Below are positions 1 to 6,202 of a stretch of DNA of 7,551 bases, piece after piece. The DNA is taken from NCBI GenBank assembly GCA_026785745.1, contig JAJAZO010000038.1, positions 1 to 7,551 of the forward strand. The letters run 5' to 3'. Each line of letters starts with the position of its first letter. Within the stretch, counting starts at the first letter, position 1. The notes beneath the pieces are model-generated. The model was not told where the DNA came from. It was given only the letters and a program-made list of their open reading frames with translations, and ran no database searches. The stretch comes from Chitinophagaceae bacterium. GTDB lineage: Bacteria; Bacteroidota; Bacteroidia; Chitinophagales; Chitinophagaceae. A program made the translations under genes and the position numbers.

Positions 1-1316
1 ATCTTTTCATTGAATGAAACAGTCACTTTCACTTTTTTCAATGCTGCTTTAAATTTGTCCGCAGCATGATATGTATAAGCAGGATTAGCACCCTGTATCA
101 TCATTGTGCCAACTGTACCAGCTTCCATTTGTGCAATAAGGTCAACCATGTCGCTGTCAATTCCCTGGCGATAATTAACAGGCTGGCTCCAGTTAATCGT
201 TGCACCATTAGCGCCGATAGCAGCGTTGATTGCATTTACAATTACCTGTACGTTTTTATCATTACTGCCACATACTACTAATGCAGCATTGTTGTGAGCT
301 TTAAGGTCTGCCGCAACTTTCTCGATCCCTGCTTTCAATTTTGCATCAGCAAGAGAAGCAGTACCTCCGTTAACAACTGCTAATAATGCCAGTGCAACAG
401 CACCTGTTTCAGAAGGGCGATGCGTAAAACGTTCATCTGCATTTGAACCAGTCATACTTAAATGACCTTCGAAATGATAATGCTTGCTCATGGAAGGATT
501 CTTCTCATCAATCCTTCTTCCTTTGGCATAACCCCTCGAAAACTCAACAGGGCTTAGCCATGTGCCAAGAAAATCAGCGCCAAGGCTTACAATTACTTTA
601 GCTGCACCAAAATCATAAGAGGGAAGTTTTTTGCCGAAACCACTGGCTTCATTGGCCAGCAGCATACCGCTGTAAGAAACGGCATCGTATTGAACATGCT
701 TTAAGTTGGGGAACTTAGCAATAATATCTTTTGTAGAAGGAGAAACGATAGTTGATGTCAGTAATACCATTGAACCACCGGCTGCTTTAACAGCATCACC
801 CACCATTTTATCAAACGCTTCGAAAGATGGAACCTCTTCAAATTTATCTTTAACCTTATGTATCGGAAATTTTGCCCGGTACATATCATATAAATCAAGT
901 ACAGAAGCCTGGGAACGGGAAGAAGTACCGCCTCCGGTAATTGAAGACAATGTATTTCCATCAATTTTAATAGGACGACCGTCTCTTACTTTGGCAACAA
1001 CAGGAATTACATCGCCATCCTGCACATAAGTAGTAGCATAATATTTGGGCACACCGGGTATAAGATTTTCCGGCTTATTGGCATAAGGAATAGCTTTTCT
1101 TACCGGAATTTTACAACTGGCAGCCAATGTAGCAGCGGCAGTACTAAAACCGAGATACTTTAAAAAATCTCTGCGGGGAGCTTTGGCATCAATCAGTCCT
1201 TTATCGTCAAACCCTTCAAAAGGTAACTCCTCCTGAAACTCGTCTTGCGACAGTTTTTTAAGGTTCTCGGGGTCATTCACCTCTCCGAAACTTTGCCAGT
1301 ATTTATTACTACTCAT
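1..1316 (-). CDS. actB: ActB, alternative complex III iron-sulfur/molybdopterin-like subunit (N-terminal 438 codons, partial)
   Basis: Seen: an uninterrupted minus-strand frame from ATG at 1316 to the left edge. The first residues are MSSNKYWQSFGE. A twin-arginine motif RRDFLKYLGFS (about residues 48-58) is followed by an Ala-rich stretch and Cys68 (LAASC), an unusually late variant Tat signal with a lipobox-like end. Further on are RPIKIDGN and QGANPAYTY, typical of the molybdopterin-oxidoreductase fold. No N-terminal CxxC iron-sulfur cluster motif is present. Known: in alternative complex III, ActB is about 1000 residues, with a molybdopterin-oxidoreductase-like domain that lacks the cofactor and a C-terminal ferredoxin-like domain with the Fe-S clusters; it passes electrons from menaquinol oxidation at the periplasmic side. 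The C-terminal half is outside the window. It follows actA by 147 bp on the same strand, the normal act order. I chose the ATG because it matches the family N-terminus. The identity is supported by both the sequence and the actA neighbour. Confidence 0.93.
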   Translation of the reverse strand, partial: MSSNKYWQSFGEVNDPENLKKLSQDEFQEELPFEGFDDKGLIDAKAPRRDFLKYLGFSTAAATLAASCKIPVRKAIPYANKPENLIPGVPKYYATTYVQDGDVIPVVAKVRDGRPIKIDGNTLSSITGGGTSSRSQASVLDLYDMYRAKFPIHKVKDKFEEVPSFEAFDKMVGDAVKAAGGSMVLLTSTIVSPSTKDIIAKFPNLKHVQYDAVSYSGMLLANEASGFGKKLPSYDFGAAKVIVSLGADFLGTWLSPVEFSRGYAKGRRIDEKNPSMSKHYHFEGHLSMTGSNADERFTHRPSETGAVALALLAVVNGGTASLADAKLKAGIEKVAADLKAHNNAALVVCGSNDKNVQVIVNAINAAIGANGATINWSQPVNYRQGIDSDMVDLIAQMEAGTVGTMMIQGANPAYTYHAADKFKAALKKVKVTVSFNEK

Positions 1317-1327
1317 AATACCCTTTA

Positions 1328-1343
1328 TCCGCCAGATGGCGGA
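1328..1343. repeat. GC-rich palindrome TCCGCCA-GA-TGGCGGA just upstream of actB
   Basis: Perfect 7-bp arms TCCGCCA and TGGCGGA around a 2-nt centre. On the actB transcript the hairpin ends 11 nt before the ATG, so it could affect translation initiation. I recall closely similar palindromes scattered between genes in many Bacteroidota genomes, so it is probably a dispersed repeat rather than a site specific to actB. With this small loop the real hairpin would open one pair. Confidence 0.75.
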
Positions 1344-1349
1344 CTTTTA

Positions 1350-1404
1350 GACTCCGAGTTTAGTGACCTATTTACACTTTTCAGAAAAACCTAAACTCCA
1401 AGTT
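1350..1404. repeat. Imperfect inverted repeat in the actA-actB spacer
   Basis: The left arm at 1350-1363 (GACTCCGAGTTTAG) and the right arm at 1391-1404 (CTAAACTCCAAGTT) pair at 11 of 14 positions around a 27-nt spacer. It lies between the other two repeats of this gap. ACTCC-type arms also occur in the insertion inside the dipeptidase (6749-6776). The function is unknown; it may be part of a composite dispersed element or an mRNA structure between actA and actB. Confidence 0.55.
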
Positions 1405-1443
1405 GGTTAAAAAATATTTCAAATCTTTAAACGACCTCCACAA

Positions 1444-1464
1444 CTCCCTTTAGGGGTTGGGGGT
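1444..1464. repeat. C/G-tract repeat with CCCTTTAGGG hairpin, abutting the actA stop codon
   Basis: The plus strand reads CTCCCTTTAGGGGTTGGGGGT. It contains the palindrome CCCTTTAGGG (1446-1455) and ends on the last base of the actA stop codon. On the minus strand it carries ACCCCCAACCCCT (1452-1464), a 13-bp string found exactly at 6732-6744 inside the dipeptidase gene. The hairpin could act as a weak attenuator or 3'-end stabiliser for actA mRNA, but there is no T-tract, so I do not call it a terminator. Confidence 0.6.
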
Positions 1465-2732
1465 TAATAGTGACATTTCTGACATTCCAAACCACCGATA
1501 TCTTTTACGGTTACACTATCCATTTTGTTGTTCTTTATATCATTATGAAACTTTTCGTAAATGCTGTAGAACTTGTTACCACTGCTGTCGCTGTAGTTAA
1601 AGTCAACCTTTGTCTCACGGTGGCAGTTTATACACCAGCCCATGCTTAGTTCAGCTACCTGTTTCACTTCATCCATGGCTGTTATTTCTCCGTGGCAACT
1701 CTGGCATTGTACTTTACCAGCCCTTATGTGTTGTGAGTGGTTAAAATAAACATGGTCAGGCAGATTGTGAATTTTTACCCACTCAATTGGCTTGGATTTG
1801 GATGGATCCCATTTCGTCGGGTTTTTAGGATCAAACCCGGCATACTTGTAAAGCTTTTCTATTTCAAGCGTTCCGTTTATCTCATTACCACTTTCATCAT
1901 ACAGTTTTGGCCCTTTTACGTATTCATTAATCGCTTTGTGACAGTTCATACAAACATTTACAGCAGGAATAGCTGCATGTTTGCTCTCCCATGCACCACC
2001 ATGACAGTACAAACAGCTGATCTGGTTAATACCGGCATGCACTTTATGAGAATAGTAGATAGGTTGAACTGGTTGATAATCCTTTTGCCGGCCAAGCCCG
2101 ATAGCACCTTTTGATACAAAATAACCTCCCACTGCAAAGAAAATGAGAGCCATCAAGGCAATGTACATCTTGTTTTTGTAGAAAGGAACCGGATCTGGGC
2201 GATGAATGCCTTCGGCATCATCACTCATTTTTTTCAGGTTGCTGTTCACCTGCATCAGTATCAGGGCTATGATGCCGAGAATGAGAGAAATAACACCGAA
2301 GATAACTGCGTTGGAATTTCCTTTTTCAGGCTGGGTATCACCAGGTACTTTAACAACAGGCTTGGCTGCATCATTTATATAAGCAACAATATCATCGACA
2401 TTTTTTAATGTTAAATCCGGAAAAGCAGTCATCATTGAGCCATACTGGGTTTTCAAACCTTGTGTATAGGCATCCGAGACCATATAGCCAGCGGGATTAT
2501 TAATCCATTTCAACAATTCTTTGTGGTCAGCCCATTTATGACGTTCCTCTAATCCGGCCAAAGCAGGACCTGTGCCATTTTTCAATGGGTTATGACAACT
2601 GGCACACTTACTTATAAACAAAGCTTTGCCTGCTGCCACATCCTGTGCCGAAATAGTATTGACTACTGAAAAAACAGTAAGAGAAAGTAAAAAAAACGTA
2701 AGTTTTCTGGCCAATGGTTTACAAAGAATCAT
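1464..2732 (-). CDS. actA: ActA, six-heme c-type cytochrome subunit of alternative complex III
   Basis: Alternative complex III oxidises menaquinol and passes electrons to periplasmic cytochrome c or straight to an oxidase; ActA is its multiheme subunit. Numbered from the ATG at 2732 (422 aa), a signal peptide (about 1-29, ending SA before Gln) leads into a monoheme cytochrome c domain with CASCH at 43-47 and candidate axial Met100/Met101. Membrane helices follow at about 142-162 and 189-211. A pentaheme region then has CLYCH (240), CMNCH (261), CQSCH (343), CINCH (367) and CQKCH (417), the last one residue from the end. A longer frame begins at TTG 2783, but that TTG lies inside the likely promoter -7 box, and the ATG gives a better signal peptide. 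The pentaheme part is classical ActA. The N-terminal monoheme domain makes this a one-plus-five fusion; I am unsure how general that is in the phylum. Confidence 0.92.
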   Translation of the reverse strand: MILCKPLARKLTFFLLSLTVFSVVNTISAQDVAAGKALFISKCASCHNPLKNGTGPALAGLEERHKWADHKELLKWINNPAGYMVSDAYTQGLKTQYGSMMTAFPDLTLKNVDDIVAYINDAAKPVVKVPGDTQPEKGNSNAVIFGVISLILGIIALILMQVNSNLKKMSDDAEGIHRPDPVPFYKNKMYIALMALIFFAVGGYFVSKGAIGLGRQKDYQPVQPIYYSHKVHAGINQISCLYCHGGAWESKHAAIPAVNVCMNCHKAINEYVKGPKLYDESGNEINGTLEIEKLYKYAGFDPKNPTKWDPSKSKPIEWVKIHNLPDHVYFNHSQHIRAGKVQCQSCHGEITAMDEVKQVAELSMGWCINCHRETKVDFNYSDSSGNKFYSIYEKFHNDIKNNKMDSVTVKDIGGLECQKCHY

Positions 2733-2780
2733 AGACGCAATTAATGCTGAAAAATGTGGATAAAATCCGTTCGATTGGCG

Positions 2781-2813
2781 CAAAAATAAGTCAGGAACTT
2801 AATAAAACGACAA
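2781..2813 (-). promoter_or_regulatory. Probable act operon promoter (TTG, 22 bp, TATTTTTG)
   Basis: On the minus strand TATTTTTG (2788 to 2781) fits the Bacteroidota primary-sigma -7 consensus TAnnTTTG exactly. A TTG (2813 to 2811) lies 22 bp upstream as a possible -33 element; that spacing is slightly long. Transcription would start near 2775, giving a leader of roughly 40 nt to the actA ATG at 2732. This is inferred from consensus matching only. Confidence 0.45.
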
Positions 2814-2985
2814 CCAGTTTAACTTTTTTTTGATCCGCCACCAGCCTGCGTTTCAGTGTCTTTATATTGTTTTTTAATGCCATGGTAAAATTGTTTGTCA
2901 TAAATCCGTCAACTTGGGGGTAATGTTCAACAGATTTGAAATTTCGGAAAAGAGTTGAATGTTTTTTCTGCACTTTTGCCACATC

Positions 2986-3318
2986 ATGTTCGAAGGGCTA
3001 CAAAAAAAATGGAAAGTAAGTGGTGGCAGATTGGCTTTAATACTCTGCACTTTTGCTATTGGCGGCAGTGCTACCGGTTTTGTTGGTAAAAAAATCATGA
3101 ATGCTCTTTCTGTTCAACAAGACTGGTTATGGGCAGTTATTTATATAGTACTTATCACCATTATTTGGCCGATGGCCGTATTAGTAGTAAGCATTCCTTT
3201 TGGACAATTTTCATTTTTTAGAAAGTACATCCGGAAAATCGGGGCGAAGATGGGGCTGGGAAAAAGTCAGGATTCGGGAGTAGGGAGTGGGGAGTCAGGA
3301 GAGTCCCAAAGGTTGTAA
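2986..3318 (+). CDS. Small two-helix membrane protein, DUF6787-like
   Basis: The 110-aa product begins MFEGLQKKWKVSG. Hydrophobic segments lie at about 15-34 (with CTFAIGGSATGF) and 48-70, the latter followed by the signature WPMAVLVVSIPFGQF and a basic FFRKYIRKIG stretch. From memory this matches the Bacteroidota family DUF6787, which has no known function; I could not search it. An in-frame ATG nine codons upstream (2959) is possible, but the family start is MFE. The conserved part ends near residue 93 (KMGLGK). The last 17 residues (SQDSG to QRL) come mostly from a heptamer tandem repeat and look like a late addition. The gene diverges from actA across a 253-bp spacer and converges on the VOC gene with a 14-bp gap. 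No clear TAnnTTTG box was found upstream. Confidence 0.8.
   Translation: MFEGLQKKWKVSGGRLALILCTFAIGGSATGFVGKKIMNALSVQQDWLWAVIYIVLITIIWPMAVLVVSIPFGQFSFFRKYIRKIGAKMGLGKSQDSGVGSGESGESQRL
3269..3303 (+). repeat. Heptamer tandem repeat, five units, inside the DUF6787-like 3' end
   Basis: Consecutive 7-mers read AGGATTC, GGGAGTA, GGGAGTG, GGGAGTC, AGGAGAG. The three central units differ only in the last base; the outer two are degenerate. It covers codons about 95-106 and supplies the Ser/Gly/Glu-rich tail. Since 7 is not a multiple of 3, each unit change shifts frame, so copy-number change would alter or extend the C-terminus. Confidence 0.75.
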
Positions 3319-3332
3319 CTACTATATTGTAT

Positions 3333-3791
3333 TCATAAGTCTTTATCTGTTTTTATCCAGTCTTCATAAGAAATTACTCCCAGTTCAGGTTTGGGTTTAC
3401 CTTCCAGCATTGCAATAAATTCCAGCACATTATCATCGGGGTCATCAAAATAAATGGAAATGGCGGGCATCCAGGCAAATACCATTGGCCTTTTAGTCCC
3501 ATCTTTTAGAAAATTATACGGCTCAAGGTTTCTGTCTTTTAACCAGTCAGCGGATTTGTGCAATATATCTTCTGCATCGCAGCGAAATGCAAAATGCCTT
3601 GTCGCTAATTCTTCTTTTGGTTTTTCCCAAAGGCCCAGCATGTATTCTTTGGTTGTTCCAATCCAGAAAAAAGCAATCCTTCTTTTTTCTTCGAGCAGTG
3701 CAAATTCAAGCCCTAATACATTTTTATAAAAATGAACCGCCTGTTCAAGATTTGCTACTTCAAGATGGGTCTCATATAATCCTTTAATCAT
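3333..3791 (-). CDS. VOC superfamily (glyoxalase/bleomycin-resistance fold) protein
   Basis: The 152-aa product is a single VOC unit made of two beta-alpha-beta-beta-beta modules. Module one begins KGLYETHLEVANLEQAVHFY with a candidate metal ligand at His9. Module two has RHFAFRC with His66 and ends DDPDDNVLEFIAM with Glu124. His-His-Glu is the metal triad of FosA-type and other VOC enzymes. The substrate cannot be told: candidates are lactoylglutathione-type lyase, dioxygenase or thiol transferase. The C-terminal tail (residues 131-152) extends past the fold. A frame extended to an ATG at 3854 would overlap the upstream TPR gene by 55 bp and add a non-conserved N-terminus, so I chose the ATG at 3791. 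It lies 8 bp after the TPR gene stop on the same strand, so the two are probably co-transcribed. It converges with the DUF6787-like gene and no clear terminator separates them. Confidence 0.88.
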   Translation of the reverse strand: MIKGLYETHLEVANLEQAVHFYKNVLGLEFALLEEKRRIAFFWIGTTKEYMLGLWEKPKEELATRHFAFRCDAEDILHKSADWLKDRNLEPYNFLKDGTKRPMVFAWMPAISIYFDDPDDNVLEFIAMLEGKPKPELGVISYEDWIKTDKDL

Positions 3792-3799
3792 GGTATTTT

Positions 3800-4705
3800 T
3801 TATTTCATCCTCCTGAGTTCTGTTTCTGCGGCTATATAACCAAACGATGACCACTGATTGGTGGCAATCGCTTTGTTAAAATATTCAATTGCTTTTTCCT
3901 TATTAGCAAAAAGCAAACAATAATACCCGATTCCGAAGTTGACAGTGGCATAAGCTACCGTTTTATTTTTATCCGCTATCATTGTTGCATAAGATTCAAT
4001 TTCTTTTTCCGTGGATTTATGCCTGTACATTTCAAGAATGTTCATATAGTCCCGGCTTTCTATGAGTTCAGCATTAAGATCAATGCTGTTGTACAACTCT
4101 CCTGCCTCCTTATATTTTTTTAACTCCCTCAATGCAAGATTCATCCAGTTGGCCGTAGCCACATACATATCGGGATGTTTAGAAACTATAAGACCTTTTT
4201 TATACACTTTCACAGCTTTCTTATACTCCCCTTTTATAAAATAACATAACCCGAGATGATACCAGATATTCGATTGCAAAGTGCTGGTGGGAATATTTTT
4301 TGCATTAGGCAAACCATCGGGTTCCATTTCATCCGCTTTACCTTTTATTAGTTGTGCGGCTTTTTTAAAATCAGCAATTGCCTTATCAAAACACCGAACT
4401 GTAATATAGCGGTGTCCACGGTGCCTGTATAGGCGGGCATCTCCGGGATGGCTGTTTATTCCTTTGGTGAAAATTTCAATCGCCTTCATGTACTCTCCGA
4501 TATAAGCAGTTCTTCTTCCATACCATATTATCGCATCTGCATTGGTAGTATCTTTTTGATAATCGGCTTTAGCCGCAGATAGCTTTTGTTCAAACTCATT
4601 CCTGGTGTTTTCAGAAAATTGCGGTGCCACTATTGGCGCACATGGTTGTGCATTGATGCTAATCCCGATGGATAAAAGGCCGATGAAAAAGAGGAATTGT
4701 TTCAC
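3800..4705 (-). CDS. Exported tetratricopeptide-repeat protein
   Basis: The 301-aa product has a signal peptide MKQFLFFIGLLSIGISINA cut before Gln20, the usual Bacteroidota Ala-Gln junction, so it probably acts in the periplasm or at the envelope. Helix-turn-helix repeats with TPR spacing lie at about 57-90 (IIWYGRRTAYIGEYMKAIEIF), 91-124 (LYRHRGHRYITVRCFDKAI), 146-179 (NIWYHLGLCYFIKGEYKKAV), about 183-210, and 252-285 (ending EKAIEYFNKAI). There is no catalytic domain; TPR proteins generally serve as protein-binding scaffolds, and the partner is unknown. Translation starts at GTG: the frame has a stop four codons upstream and no ATG near the signal peptide. It shares a 31-bp divergent spacer with purN and sits 8 bp ahead of the VOC gene, likely its operon partner. 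Confidence 0.87.
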   Translation of the reverse strand: MKQFLFFIGLLSIGISINAQPCAPIVAPQFSENTRNEFEQKLSAAKADYQKDTTNADAIIWYGRRTAYIGEYMKAIEIFTKGINSHPGDARLYRHRGHRYITVRCFDKAIADFKKAAQLIKGKADEMEPDGLPNAKNIPTSTLQSNIWYHLGLCYFIKGEYKKAVKVYKKGLIVSKHPDMYVATANWMNLALRELKKYKEAGELYNSIDLNAELIESRDYMNILEMYRHKSTEKEIESYATMIADKNKTVAYATVNFGIGYYCLLFANKEKAIEYFNKAIATNQWSSFGYIAAETELRRMK

Positions 4706-4724
4706 TGCATCAAGTTATGCAGAT

Positions 4725-4732
4725 TATATTTG
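4725..4732 (+). promoter_or_regulatory. Probable purN -7 promoter box TATATTTG, almost at the start codon
   Basis: TATATTTG is a perfect match to TAnnTTTG. Only four bases separate it from the purN GTG at 4737, so the predicted transcription start falls on or next to the start codon. Possible upstream elements are weak: TTTC at 4700-4703 (21-bp spacer) or TTG at 4697-4699 (25-bp spacer), both inside the divergent TPR gene. Confidence 0.45.
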
Positions 4733-4736
4733 CCGG

Positions 4737-5315
4737 GTGAAAAAAATTGCTGTTTTAGCTTCGGGGACAGGCACTAATGCTGCTAAGATTATTGACCGGT
4801 TCCGTACTCATAAAAAAATACAGGTTGCCCTGATTGTTTGCAATAAACCCGAAGCCGGTGTTTTAAAAATTGCCGCAAAAGAAAATATTCCGTCTTTACT
4901 TATTGAAAAAGAAAAATTCTTTCAAGGCGATGCCTATATAAAGGAGTTGAAAGAAAAAGAAATAGACTTTATTGTACTGGCTGGTTTTCTCTGGAAAATT
5001 CCTATAGCATTAATCAAAGCATTTCCTGCAAGTATTATCAATATTCATCCTGCTTTATTACCAAAATATGGAGGCAAAGGCATGTATGGCCAACAGGTTC
5101 ACCAAGCCGTAATTGATAATAAAGAAACTGAAAGCGGCATTACTATACATTATGTGGATGAAGTATATGATAATGGAAAAATCATTTTCCAGTCCACTTG
5201 TACTGTGCATCCAGGCGATACAGCCGGCTTACTGGCACAGCGTATTGCGGTGCTGGAGCATACACATTACCCGGGGGTAATTGAACGGGTCATTTCGGGT
5301 ATTGACTCACTTTAA
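4737..5315 (+). CDS. purN: Phosphoribosylglycinamide formyltransferase (GART, PurN)
   Basis: PurN transfers a formyl group from 10-formyltetrahydrofolate to glycinamide ribonucleotide, the third step of de novo purine synthesis, in the cytoplasm. The product is 192 aa, near the usual size. Seen: the phosphate-binding loop ASGTGTN (8-14), the core motif INIHPALLP with catalytic Asn102 and His104, YGGKGMYG at 111-118, and YDNGKII with the catalytic Asp145 that corresponds to Asp144 of the E. coli enzyme. All three catalytic residues are present. The start is GTG. The frame stays open upstream to an ATG at 4605, but that region is the antisense of the TPR signal-peptide coding sequence, and the homologous N-terminus is KKIAVLASG. 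The gene appears to be transcribed alone, and the next gene starts 47 bp downstream. Confidence 0.95.
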   Translation: MKKIAVLASGTGTNAAKIIDRFRTHKKIQVALIVCNKPEAGVLKIAAKENIPSLLIEKEKFFQGDAYIKELKEKEIDFIVLAGFLWKIPIALIKAFPASIINIHPALLPKYGGKGMYGQQVHQAVIDNKETESGITIHYVDEVYDNGKIIFQSTCTVHPGDTAGLLAQRIAVLEHTHYPGVIERVISGIDSL

Positions 5316-5362
5316 AGAACCTTTTGCATTTTCTTTCGTTACTTGCTGTTAATTAAAAAAAA

Positions 5363-6124
5363 TTGCCCCTGCGTTTTCTCTACATAACAGCGTTTATTAT
5401 TACTGCTTTGCTGGTAGCTGGCTTTTCAGCCACTGCCCAAACCTATACTATACGTGGAGCCGTGTACGACAGTTCCCGAAACTATCCTTTAGAGGCCGTT
5501 AGTGTGCTTTCGTCGTCGGGAAAAGGAACAGTGACCAATGCCGATGGTGTTTATAAAATTGAAGTAACGGAGAAAGATTCTATCTGGTTCAGTTACCTGA
5601 ACAAACCCACTAAAAAATTTGCTGTATTAAAAATTGCCAACCCGCTGGGCTTTGATATTTCATTACAGGTAAATGTGCCAACCCTGAAAGAAGTAAAAAT
5701 AAGACCAAGAAACTATAAACAGGATTCCGTCCAGAACCGGGTTGACTACGCAAAAATCTTTAACTACCAGAAGCCGAAGATAAAACCCACTATGAACGGC
5801 ATGGGTGTGGGTTTCGATCTTGACGAGATAATCAATATGTTCCGCTTCAAACGAAACCGCAGTTTGGCTTCTTTTCAACGAAGGCTGTTGCTGGAGGAAG
5901 AGGATAAATTTATTGCCCACCGTTTTAATAAAGCCCTGGTCCGCCGTCTTACCCTATTAGAAAGCCCCGAACTGGACAGCTTTATGCTGCTTTATCGCCC
6001 CTCCCATACATTTACTAAAATGGCCGGCGACTATGAATTTCTGTATTACATTAAAACAGCTTTCTTCCGGTTTAAAAAAGGGTTTCGTCCTATGCCTGCT
6101 ATAAAAGAAGAAGACGAAGAGTAG
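5363..6124 (+). CDS. Exported protein with carboxypeptidase-regulatory-like (beta-sandwich) domain
   Basis: The 253-aa product has a signal peptide (about 1-26, ending ATAQ). A CarboxypepD_reg-like domain at about 28-103 begins YTIRGAVYDSSRNYPLEAVSV and continues GTVTNADGVYKIEV, the pattern seen at the N-terminus of TonB-dependent receptors and in many stand-alone envelope proteins of Bacteroidota. The segment VPTLKEVKIRPRNYKQDS (105-122) links to a basic, alpha-rich C-terminal part (about 145-253; KRNRSLASFQRRLLLEEEDKF) that I do not recognise as a named enzyme; the protein ends in acidic EEDEE. No outer-membrane barrel follows, so it is not a receptor. The start is TTG at 5363: a stop codon lies 7 bp upstream in frame and no ATG precedes the signal peptide. 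It is probably periplasmic or outer-membrane associated; the role is unknown. Confidence 0.82.
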   Translation: MPLRFLYITAFIITALLVAGFSATAQTYTIRGAVYDSSRNYPLEAVSVLSSSGKGTVTNADGVYKIEVTEKDSIWFSYLNKPTKKFAVLKIANPLGFDISLQVNVPTLKEVKIRPRNYKQDSVQNRVDYAKIFNYQKPKIKPTMNGMGVGFDLDEIINMFRFKRNRSLASFQRRLLLEEEDKFIAHRFNKALVRRLTLLESPELDSFMLLYRPSHTFTKMAGDYEFLYYIKTAFFRFKKGFRPMPAIKEEDEE

Positions 6125-6202
6125 CCCTCCTTTTTTCTGTTGAGTAAGTGCAAAAAGAAAGGTAATTTCCCAAACTACTTTTTTTTAACCAACACTTACA
6201 GC

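Noticed and set aside
706..1029. Plus-strand open frame of about 107 codons opposite actB
   Set aside because: It is the antisense of well-matched actB coding sequence, and its translation is a Ser/Thr/Ile-rich product with no recognisable motif.
1..1316. Catalytic molybdenum enzyme (for example formate dehydrogenase or nitrate reductase)
   Set aside because: There is no N-terminal CxxC iron-sulfur motif, the late Tat variant signal is of the ActB type, and actA lies directly upstream.
1446..1455. Rho-independent terminator after actA
   Set aside because: The stem is only three or four pairs with no T-tract, and actB continues the operon. It is better described as a dispersed repeat.
2733..2783. 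N-terminal extension of actA to TTG 2783
   Set aside because: The codon lies in the likely -7 box, and the extension would put 17 extra residues before a normal signal peptide.
2791..2982. A 63-codon minus-strand frame in the actA/DUF6787 spacer
   Set aside because: It starts at GTG, has no recognisable family, and crosses the region needed for the promoters of the divergent genes. An inner ATG form of about 36 residues is Lys-rich and equally unconvincing. The spacer (2733-2985) otherwise shows only the act promoter candidate.
3792..3854. N-terminal extension of the VOC protein
   Set aside because: It overlaps the end of the TPR gene and adds residues outside the VOC fold; ATG 3791 precedes the first conserved strand.
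4605..4736. N-terminal extension of purN
   Set aside because: It is antisense to the TPR signal-peptide coding region and does not belong to the GART fold, which begins at KKIAVLASG.
6125..6202. Promoter or terminator between the carboxypeptidase-regulatory-like gene and the dipeptidase
   Set aside because: TACTTTTT (6176-6183) is a near match to the -7 box, but I found no suitably spaced TTG and no hairpin, so I do not call a site.
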